From Tetraselmis striata (taxonomy: Eukaryota > Chlorophyta > Chlorodendrophyceae > Chlorodendrales > Chlorodendraceae): a DNA stretch of 64,000 bases. The stretch spans positions 1 to 64,000 of the forward strand of contig VCJN01000114.1 in NCBI GenBank assembly GCA_006384855.1, in the 5' to 3' direction. Below are positions 9,441-19,100 of the stretch, piece by piece. Below the pieces are notes generated by a model, which saw nothing but the letters and a program-made list of their open reading frames with translations, was not told the DNA's origin and ran no database searches. The position numbers and the translations under genes are program-made. Position 1 is the stretch's first letter; every line of letters starts with the position of its first letter.

Positions 9441-11849
9441 ATTTATACAGCGAGTATATATACGGTGGTCCGAGTATATAATTACATGAGCTAGCAGCAG
9501 AATATATTTGCTGTAACATGATGCTGTAAAAAGGGGTCGCCGCGGTGCGGGGGCAGTCCGCCGACCCGGGGCCCGGCGTCCGTCGATGGACGGGCGACGG
9601 TCGAACGACGGCGTCCGGCGTCCGGTGCCGGTACAGGCGGCGGGCGTGGCGATTCGCGGCGTGCCCGCCCCGTAGACCTGACGACCGGCCCGACCTGCGC
9701 GGCCTCGTGCGGGATGCGGGCCGCCTGTAGGCGGCTTGTACTGTATTGCTGATCTTGCAGTGCTGTTTTTTTTTTTTTTTCCTTTAGCGGTGGGTTGGGT
9801 ACCGGCCTTTTTGTAATGCACACCAGTAGTCAGCGGCCCGCTTTTACGCGGCTTGCAGATTTAATCTGTTTTACAAAATAATACGTCTCTTTTGAAAAAT
9901 GAATTACTGACAAATCTAACGCTAAAAGCATTATTACCCGGAAACAACAGTATTACAAGATCAACACTACTGTACAAGCCGGCTAAAAGCGGCCCGCATC
10001 CCGCACGGCCGCACCACGCTCAACCCAAGAGGTAGGGGCACCTCCACAAATCCCCGGCGCGAAGCGCCGCTTAGTTTATACAGCGACTATATATACGGTG
10101 GTCCGAGTATATGTAAAAAGGGGTCGCCGCGGTGCGGGGGCAGTCCGCCGACCCGGGGCCCGGCGTCCGTCGACGGACGGGCGACGGTCGAACGACGGCG
10201 TCCGGCGTCCGGTGCCGGTACAGGCGGCGGGCGTGGCGATTCGCGGCGTGCCCGCCCCGTAGACCTGACGACCGGCCCGACCGGCGCGGCCTCGTGCGGG
10301 ATGCGGGCCGCCTGTAGGCGGCTTGTACTGTATTGCTGATCTTGCAGTGCTGTTTTTTTTTTTGCTTTAGCGGTGGGTTGGGTACCGGCCTTTTTGTAAT
10401 GCACACCAGTAGTCAGCGGCCCGCTTTTACGCGGCTTGCAGATTTAATCTGTTTTACAAAATAATACGTCTCTTTTGAAAAATGAATTACTGACAAATCT
10501 AACGCTAAAAGCATTATTACCCGGAAACAACAGTATTACAAGATCAACACTACTGTACAAGCCGGCTAAAAGCGGCCCGCATCCCGCACGGCCGCACCAC
10601 GCTCAACCCAAGAGGTAGGGGCACCTCCACAAATCCCCGGCGCGAAGCGCCGCTTAGTTTATACAGCGACTATATATACGGTGGTCCGAGTATATGTAAA
10701 AAGGGGTCGCCGCGGTGCGGGGGCAGTCCGCCGACCCGGGGCCCGGCGTCCGTCGACGGACGGGCGACGGTCGAACGACGGCGTCCGGCGTCCGGTGCCG
10801 GTACAGGCGGCGGGCGTGGCGATTCGCGCCGTGCCCGCCCCGTAGACCTGACGACCGGCCCGACCTGCGCGGCCTCGTGCGGGATGCGGGCCGCCTGTAG
10901 GCGGCTTGTACTGTATTGCTGATCTTGCAGTGCTGTTTTTTTCCTTTTTCTTTAGCGGTGGGTTGGGTACCGGCCTTTTTGTAATGCACACCAGTAGTCA
11001 GCGGCCCGCTTTTACGCGGCTTGCAGATTTAATCTGTTTTACAAAGTAATACGTCTCTTTTGAAAAATAAATTACTGACAAATCTAACGCTAAAAGCATT
11101 ATTACCCGGAAACAACAGTATTACAAGATCAACACTACTGTACAAGCCGGCTAAAAGCGGCCCGCATCCCGCACGGCCGCACCACGCTCAACCCAAGAGG
11201 TAGGGGCACCTCCACAAATCCCCGGCGCGAAGCGCCGCTTAGTTTATACAGCGACTATATATACGGTGGTCCGAGTATATGTAAAAAGGGGTCGCCGCGG
11301 TGCGGGGGCAGTCCGCCGACCCGGGGCCCGGCGTCCGTCGACGGACGGGCGACGGTCGAACGACGGCGTCCGGCGTCCGGTGCCGGTACAGGCGGCGGGC
11401 GTGGCGATTCGCGCCGTGCCCGCCCCGTAGACCTGACGACCGGCCCGACCTGCGCGGCCTCGTGCAGGATGCGGGCCGCCTGTAGGCGGCTTGTACTGTA
11501 TTGCTGATCTTGAAGTGCTGCTTTTTGGGGGGGGGGGGGGGGGGGGGGGGGATAATACAACTTTTAGCGGTGGGTTGGGTACTGGCCTTCTTGTAATGCA
11601 CACCAGTAGTCAGCGGCCCGCTGTTACGCGGCTTGCAGATTTAATCTGTTTTATTTACAAAAGTAATACTTCTCTTAAAAAATAAAATTACTGACAAATC
11701 TAACGCTAAAAGCAGTATTACCCGGAAACAACAGTATTACAAGATCAACACTACAAGCCGGCTCAAAGCGGCCCGCATCCCGCCGCACCAGGCTCAACCC
11801 AAGAGGTAGGGGCACCTCCACAAATCCCCGGCGCGAAGCGCCGCTTAGT
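9441..11849. repeat. tandem array of four ~585-bp units
   Basis: Four head-to-tail units start near 9441, 10074, 10657 and 11241. Units 2-4 are almost identical; they differ mainly in a T- or G-homopolymer near the middle. Unit 1 has an extra ~45 bases near 9480-9530 that include a CTGCTAGCTCATGT motif (inverted). Each unit contains two arms that are reverse complements of each other over about 60-70 bp (in unit 2, about 10287-10350 against 10525-10598), so a single unit can fold back on itself. Open frames of 60-120 codons recur with the period on both strands and are repeat artefacts. Confidence 0.9.
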
Positions 11850-11864
11850 ATTACTTCCGCGCAT
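11850..11864 (+). repeat. LINE target-site duplication, left copy
   Basis: ATTACTTCCGCGCAT is found here and, identically, at 13758-13772. The two copies bracket the LINE body exactly. Confidence 0.9.
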
Positions 11865-13757
11865 ATGCTTGCCATATGCTTGCCTTCATTAAAACTTTAT
11901 ACAGGGATAGTATGGTACGGGTCAAGACAGGGGTGGCCCCGGGAACACTATCAGACCCCATACCCATAGAGCGTGGCCTCCGACAGGGATGCCCCGCTTC
12001 CCCCATCCTATTTAACATATTTATTAACGATATATTCGATGGGGTAGAACATCTAGGGTGTGATGTACCAGGGTGCACTGACACATTAGCGGCAAGGCAA
12101 CCACTAAGGGTGCCATGTCAGTTATACGCGGACGACGTTGTTGGTATCACAGGCTCGTTCGATAACCTGCATGCCATGTTCGCCCACTTCTCGCAGTGGG
12201 CGGAGGACCATTTTATGGGGTTTGGGGTACGTAAGTGTGGGGTGATGGCATTAGGCCGATATTCCGACGAGACCGCGTTACGCGAACAAGCTGCCCGATG
12301 GCAGCTTGGGGGGGGACGGGTACCGGTTGTAAATGAATATAGGTACTTGGGTACGGTCATTAAGTCGGATTTAGGTATGCAACACATAGTAGACGACCGG
12401 GTTAAGAAGGGTAAACGTGCTGTTGAGGCGCTCAATTCGGTATTAGTCGGTGGACGGGACATAGTTCCTATTAATGTGCGTGTGTCGGTTTTTAAAATCT
12501 GTGTACTGCCGGTTTTAACTTATGGGTGTGAAGTATGGGGCATGGATAGAACTAGCGGCGCAAATAAATTACAAACCGTACTCAGTCAGTGCTTGCGTTG
12601 CCTCATTGGGGTAGGTAAAAACTCCCCTGGGGTGGCCACTGCACCGATGATGCGGGAATTGGATATTGCGCCCATAGAGGCTACGGCCGCTGCGGCACGG
12701 GCTCGGGCGTTCCTTAAAGCATCCGACTTTAATACATGTATAACCCATTTAGTAGATCAGCCAAGTCGGGCGCGCCCTAACACGTGGACGTCGGGGACTG
12801 TGCGCGCGGTGGTTAGATCGACTAGCTAGGGCGAACGTAGGGCTAGCTGAGGGGGGGACCTTCCACTTGAGTGGAGGTCACTAGCTGCGCGCGATGCCGC
12901 TAAACTAGTAAAGGCATCGGTGTGGGCGCGTTACGAATCGTCGGTATCGTTAGCACGCAATAACACATGGGGTATATATGTCCAGGCGTCCTATGCGTCA
13001 AACCCGTTGCCACAGTACGGTGTGGGTGTCCCCGCGGGGGTTGTGGCCGGGTTGCACATTATGATACAATTACGCACCCGAGTATTTCCCACTGCCCGCC
13101 GATTGGCCCGGATTCATGCCATGCCTGAGCGGTTCCTTGAACACTGCCCTGCATGTGGCGGAGGTGAATCTGAGACTATCGAACATATGTTGGTGGAGTG
13201 CCCGCGGTGGGGGTATCACCGTCATAAATTTGGGTTGTTAGTTCCGGAGTTCAGGGATTTTATTAGTAGTCAGGTTGGTGCGTCAACGCCTGAGGACTTA
13301 ACTGCCTTTATTTTGGGCGGGTCCCCCCCTCCCTTCACGGCGCCCTGGATTTTACTGGGAATGGGAAATTTTTCCAGGTATGGCGTCGGGCCCTCCCTCA
13401 CATTGCTTTTTTTGTTGCACATGTATCGCACTCCCGAAATGCTTTGCTCCGCGGGTTGGGGCTTGCCCCAACTCGCATTACTCGAATGGGCCGACGCCCA
13501 AACGGGTAGGGCGGACCTTTCGTGGTCAGTGCCGGGTATTTTCATGGCAGTGTTTTAGACGGTGATCCAACAGTGTTGGAAATTCCGTCACTGGCCCCCA
13601 ATTAGTCTTGCGAAATGCTTCGGCAATTTGCTTGATGACTATAACGGAGCGTCGCCTACCCAGGGCTTTCCGTAACTGGATTGCTGCCTAAACGGCCGTC
13701 GTAGAGACGCTGCAAGGGTTTCACTGGTGCCAGTCCTGTCCCGGGGGCGGGAAAAAA
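11865..13757 (+). mobile_element. 5'-truncated LINE (non-LTR retrotransposon)
   Basis: The insert starts inside the reverse transcriptase. The first long frame (11876-12829) contains GLRQGCPASPILFNIFINDI and the catalytic QLYADDVVG box, with fingers and palm upstream missing. After a stop and apparent frameshifts between about 12800 and 12910, frame 12920-13558 encodes the C-terminal part. That part has a Cys-Cys-His-Cys zinc motif, CPACGGGESETIEHMLVECP, as in zf-RVT-bearing LINEs. The 3' UTR ends in a short A tail at 13752-13757. Truncation at the 5' end plus a 15-bp duplication is the signature of target-primed reverse transcription. The element is dead. The clade is not resolved; the RT is L1-like. 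Confidence 0.92.
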
Positions 13758-13772
13758 ATTACTTCCGCGCAT
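13758..13772 (+). repeat. LINE target-site duplication, right copy
   Basis: This is an identical 15-base copy of 11850-11864, directly after the A tail of the LINE. Confidence 0.9.
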
Positions 13773-14576
13773 TATCATTAGCCGCATGCTCCGCGTTTTT
13801 TTTTCCCGCATGCTCCGCGTTGTTGCGGCAAGACGCGTTTATATTTTTCCGCGCACTATTATCAGCCGCACTGGTCATAGGCCTGCTTTATAATGTTTCA
13901 TGCTGAAAACATGTTTACATTACATGATGGTCGGAAATACTTACACGCGCCTCAAATATTACAGCACCACCTGAGAAACTACCAGGTGCGGGCATCTCGG
14001 GCCGGGCCAGGTGCGGGCATCTCTAGGGCCGCTCGGCAATTGTGGGCTGCAGCTTATTTTAGTCCTGCTGGGCGGGATGGCCGGAAGGGCGGGGTAGCTG
14101 GAGAGAGGGGGGGGGGGGGGGGGGGGGGGGGTACAATCAGCCATCAGTGATTCACACGTCCTATGTCGGGGGATGTTACGCGCCTGGTTCAGCATCAATT
14201 TGATGCATCCATGGAAGTACGCGCCAAATCAGCATGGATTAGTAGAAGGCGGGGTACATGTATTTTACCAGGTGCAATAGGCGCTATGTTGAGGATAAGG
14301 TGGGCGGGATGACAATATTAATTTAAGCCGATGCAGCAAACCTTAACTACCTTATTGAGTACTAATAGATAGACATGTGTAGTCGCAACGACAGGGTAGC
14401 TTCATCACCGTCTGTATACTCGTACCTACGACACTACACTAACGTGCTGCTAGCTCATGTGAATAAAACACTATACTAACGTGCGATGCCAGTACATCGT
14501 GCGATTACGGGTATAATCACGAGTTACATAGGGTCTAAAATTTACAATACAGTATTGTACATGTTCTCGCTCGATA
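13773..14576. other. intergenic, low-complexity tracts
   Basis: Short repeats of GCATGCTCCGCG flank a T-run (about 13785-13820), and a long G-run lies at about 14108-14130. A copy of the motif CTGCTAGCTCATGT, shared with 9482-9500 and 22285-22305, lies near 14448. No gene is supported. Confidence 0.5.
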
Positions 14577-14897
14577 TAAGGAAAGTAAGGTTTGTTTCAT
14601 ACCACGGTTCGCGTGCCGCCCTAGCCGCGTGCCGCCCTAACGATACGCGATATCGTGCTGCCACGTAGCCGGTGGCATTGGGCGAATAAGCGCACGCGTG
14701 CCGCCGCAAAAAACAGCATTTCATACATACGCGCAGCGGCGGAAACGCGCTGCATATGTCCCCCGTGCCCGCAGCCCGCCTCTCCACCCCCCGCCAGAAT
14801 GCGTCCTCCCCGTCTTCACCCCCACCCCGAGGCGCCCGGTTTAGCACTACTGTAATCTACCGCGTACCCGTAGTCGGACTCCGACGGCGAGTGCGAC

Positions 14898-15398
14898 TCA
14901 GATGACGAGGAGGGCGTGAAAGTGCCCCTGGCACTCGCGACAGCGGTGCTGCGACCGGGTGTAGTCGATAAGCGTCACGACTTTGCACCCCGTGACGCAG
15001 CAGTCGCGCAGCCCATCGTTGTGTTGGACTTCGTCCTCGTCGGAACCTCCATCGCCATCGCGCCCTCCAGACTCCCACTCCAATTCATGGTCTGCCTCCT
15101 CGATACGCTGCATACGGCTGTCTGGGCTGAGCCCTAAGCGGGCGTCCAGACGGTCTACTGGGGAGCGATCAGCTGCGCCAGATGCCCGAGCGCGCGGGAT
15201 GGCGGGTGACCGCCTCACATCTCCGGCAGCGGCCCGGTCTGAATGCGGCGTAGGCATGTTGGGAGGACGGTTGGTTGCCTCCCCGCCGTCCTTTGCAAAC
15301 GGTGAACGGGAACACCATGAGGGTGGAGCGAGCAAGTGCGGGTTGAGAGCAATTGCCCGCTCCGGCAGCGGTAAATGATATACCTCACCCCGGAACAT
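14898..15398 (-). CDS. ORF with C-terminal Cys/His cluster, inside the TIR element
   Basis: A 166-aa frame. The middle is Arg/Ser/Pro-rich, then an acidic patch (GGSDEDE), then a C-terminal cluster CCVTGCKV and HRCRECQGHFH with six Cys and two His, spaced like a zinc-binding fold. Some DNA transposases (piggyBac, for example) end in a Cys-rich domain, but no DDE catalytic core is seen here. It could be the tail of a decayed transposase or an element accessory protein. The start codon is uncertain. Confidence 0.4.
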   Translation of the reverse strand: MFRGEVYHLPLPERAIALNPHLLAPPSWCSRSPFAKDGGEATNRPPNMPTPHSDRAAAGDVRRSPAIPRARASGAADRSPVDRLDARLGLSPDSRMQRIEEADHELEWESGGRDGDGGSDEDEVQHNDGLRDCCVTGCKVVTLIDYTRSQHRCRECQGHFHALLVI

Positions 15399-15422
15399 AT
15401 AAACGCTCTCAAAATTCTGGGT

Positions 15423-15489
15423 AGCAAGGCGGCACGCGTGTACGGGGCATTTTTTTTAAAAATGCCCCGTACACGCGTGCCGCCTTGCT
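15423..15489. repeat. perfect palindrome (32-bp arms, 3-nt loop)
   Basis: Bases 15423-15454 and 15458-15489 are exact reverse complements separated by TTT. The arms contain GGCGGCACGCG, the same motif as the TIRs of the surrounding element. Confidence 0.95.
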
Positions 15490-15620
15490 GTTGGGGGCGT
15501 GCGCGAATTTTCATAATGGCCCCCGCGGCCCGGTCGACGTGGCGCGCTCCGGTACGAGTACTAGGGCGGCACGCGGCTAGGGCGGCACGCGGACCGTGGT
15601 ATGAAACGGGCCTAAAGTTT

Positions 15621-16145
15621 CCTGATCGCCCTCTGCAGCTACCTCATGTAACAAAGATAGTGTACCTCACTAGTATAATTCAATAAAATTGTAAAATACG
15701 ATGACGTGTTCTATTGAATAATACCATCCAATTCAATAATACACCTCACTGATACACCAATACTACATGTAGCGACCACGTTACGAGCATATGCCAGTAT
15801 AGCTACGATCGTAATGGGATCGTAAGTACGAGACGTAGGAGAATCAAGATTTATTACATCAGGGCTTTCACAGAAGCGCACTACAACAGAACTAACAGCA
15901 AGGAGAATCAAGAAGAGTAAAAGAAGATTGGCGGAAACTAAGGATTACAGCAGGCAAGGACACCGCAGCGAATTTACGGTCTCGTTGCCAGATGTGCTCG
16001 AGGACTCGCACCGCGGATGGATGCTGGCTGCTCGCACCCCTCTCCCTGCATGCACTAGGAGACTGCGCGTCAAGAGGCTTCAGGGGCTTTGGCTTCATCC
16101 CGTGGAGCTGCTGGCTTAAGTTGTTGATCCCCTGACACGGCTGCG
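15621..16145. other. intergenic, upstream of the kinase gene
   Basis: AT-rich DNA between the TIR element and the kinase start codon, with TTCAATAA-type short repeats near 15678-15740. The promoter of the kinase gene must lie here or in the TIR element. No motif is firm enough to name. Confidence 0.45.
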
Positions 16146-19100
16146 ATGACGAGCCCGGGGGCAGCTGTGCCGAGCTCCTTCCGAGAGCGCCCATATTTCG
16201 TCTCCCCCGCCGAAAATGAAAGTAGTATGGGTACCAGCGACGACTTGGAAGACGGCCAGAGCCTCCTGAAGCGTTACCCCTCGCTGGTCGACGTTCTCAT
16301 TGCCAGCAGCAGCAGTGGCGGAGGCTCAACCGCCGGCAGCGGCAGCGGCCCCGGCTCCTCCGTCTCGGAAGTCCTCATGAAGTATAAGCCGCTGGCGGAG
16401 GCAGTCGGCACCGGCTCTGACACCAGCGAGAGCCCTCTGCCGGAGACCTATCCCGCGAAGGAGTACCTCGGCCCGGGGCAGGGCTGCTTTGCCAGCGGAT
16501 CCGATCCGCTGAAGGATCACGTGAATTACGAAAGCTTCATCGCCGAGGAGTCGCGCTACGACCACATCACCAAGTACGACGGGAGCGCCTCCCTCAGCCT
16601 TCCGCAACCCGTCGCTTCACCCTGCTACTTGCTGTTTCTGGATCGACTTTGATACCTGAGAGGTGGTGGGCGCTACTTCAGGTTGATGGCTCGGGCCTTC
16701 AAGGTTCCTATCTGCCACATCTGCCTCCTGTGCAACGACCGCGTGTGGTTCCGGTCCACGGTGCCCCCCCTGCCCCCCCCCCCCCCCCCTCCACACGACT
16801 CACAACGAACTGCACAACAATATATCCTGCGCTTCATTCAATGGTGGCCTCATCCTGCGTAATTATTGTTGCGTGATCTAACCGACCCCTCAGATCATGT
16901 CCGAGGCCACGGGGGCGTTCCAGGACCGCTGCTATGCCTGGTGACCTCCCCCCCCCCCCCCCAACCTTCTCTCGGCCCCCACACCTGATGGCATCACCAC
17001 CTGCCTGCATGACAACAGGGCAGGTGGAAGCCTGAGCGCGCCTACCCGCCCTGCACCGCAGGTGCAACTACGTTATGATACCAACCGAGCCTGAGGGTGA
17101 GTCCCACTGCGTCCCGCCAAACCTCCGGCGCACCGGCGGCACGTGCTGCTGCTGACGGCTGCTGTGCGCGCCGCAGTCCTCATCACGGAGAACGCCCACG
17201 CGGACGGGCGCTTCACCCGCAGCCCCTATGTGGTGGGGGAGCCGTACCTCAAGTTCTACGCTGGAGCCCCGCTTGTGGGCACAGGTGCGCTCGCATGCCA
17301 TCGGAGCTCCCACAGTCTCAGAACCTGCACGCACCAGGGCGACCCCGGCTGCACCTCATCCCTGCTCCACCGTTGGCGCGGGATGGCTCGCAGGTGGTCG
17401 GCGGTACGGGACGCTCTGCGTGATCGACTTCGTGCCGCGGACGTTCACCGCCGAGCTCTACCACATGCTGGTAAACTTTGCGGAGCTGACGTGCCAGGAG
17501 CTGGAGAAGGACTGGGTGAGGGAGCGGGGGCCACTCGCCGCAATGGTCCCCCCCCCCCCCGCCTGTCCCCGCGCCGGCTGACGTGAGCGTGTGGTGCAGG
17601 ACCTGATGGCGGAGTGGACTTCTCAGGCGGTGTCAGACGCCAGGAATCGCCACCGGCTGCGCGCCTCCCTGAGCACCGCCACGCGTGAGTCCCCCCCCCC
17701 CCTTTTGCCCCGCCTCATCTGCCCGCTTGGCCTACCACAGCACCGCCTGACTCTCCGGACATCCTGCTGCCGCCTGCGCAATCGCTGGCGCACTGCATCC
17801 AGTGTCACAATCGACTGAGTGAGGCCTGCGTTTCACTTGGCGCTAGCCCGCGGACTGGCGACCCCTGTGCCCCCCTATCTGCGTACAAGTGCATTCATGT
17901 GAGCGCAATAACTGCCGATCCTTTTGAAATCGATTGGATAACCTACACGATTATGTAGGTTGAGGTTATATACATGTGGTGAACATACTGGGGAATTAAA
18001 TACGACCCGCGGGGCCCAAAAATAATGAATTGCTTTGCACTTTCGCGTCGGGATATTCGTGATGTATTCGTGCCTTATTCTGACTTATTTCCGTTTTGAT
18101 AGTTTTCCCCTCTTTGCGCGGGGGTTCTAAAACGCCATTTATCCGCAGACCGATTGCGTTTTCGTTCGTACAGTCCCGGAGAGGAAGTCAAAGTGGCACT
18201 TGGGAGTTGCCGATGTTGCTGACGCCAGTACCGAAACCAGAAGTCGTTAGCACACACGTCGAGGCACTCTGCTGCGTCAAGCCCCACAGCGACTCCTGAC
18301 TTGCTGCTGCCGGGCCGACAGACGGCGTGGCCATGATTGACACGCGGCTCAAGGCGTGGAGCTTCCTGTACGCCAATGAGATGTTCTACAACATCAGCGG
18401 GATCGGCAGCGCGGGGGGCATGGGGGCCGACGAGGAGCTGCTGCTGGAGAGCGGCCTGTGGGACACCTTTGCCTTTGTCACCATGGTGGGGGCCTCCCGC
18501 TCCCCACCCCGCGGTCCGACACCATAGAGCAATGCGAATGCCGCCTGATGGGATTCCCGCCGCCTCAGCGTCAAGCGGCACTGCGACTGTGGGTATGACG
18601 TGTTTACGATACCACAGTAACCACACGTCATCCTTTGTGTGTACTCTTAATTTGTTCGTGTGTGTTTGTTTACCGTATACAAACAAGTCCGCGGATAAAT
18701 AACGTGGAATCCCCCTTACCCTGCGAAGAGGGAAAAGCTATCGAAAGTACCAAAACGAAGAAAAATTGACTACAACACGAATACATAGCGCACATTCCGC
18801 CGCAAAGCTGCAAAACAATTCGTTATTTTGGGGCCCCGCGGACCGTATTCAACTCTACGGTGTACCCGTATGATCTTGTCAAACCGTCACACCCCCGCCC
18901 CTGAACTAGGGGGCTTGGGTCGCAGTATTTCCGGGCGGGTATGCCCTGACATGCAACGCTCACCGGAGCGTTAACACCACACCTTTCTCCATCTGGCCTG
19001 CTGGCTGAGCTTCGCCGCTGCGCAACACGCGGCCGCCGCTGTGCCAGGCCGACGACGAGGTGGCGAAAGGCATCTCCCAGGGCGGGACGGTGACCACTCT

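Larger units (their letters stand above)
14577..15620. mobile_element. TIR-bounded element of unknown family
   Basis: Bases 14594-14639 and 15562-15607 are 46-bp inverted repeats with one mismatch (GTTTCATACCACGG at the outer side). Within each arm the 16-mer CGCGTGCCGCCCTAGC is doubled. Between them lie a minus-strand ORF (14898-15398) with a Cys/His cluster and a perfect palindrome (15423-15489) that reuses the CGCGTGCCGCC motif. No clear target-site duplication is visible, so the true ends may lie slightly outside. It is probably a DNA transposon, superfamily not assigned. Confidence 0.6.

Noticed and set aside
9491-11603. Recurring open frames of 60-120 codons on both strands
   Set aside because: They repeat with the period of the tandem array, overlap in several frames and show no domain. 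They are a by-product of GC-rich repeat DNA.
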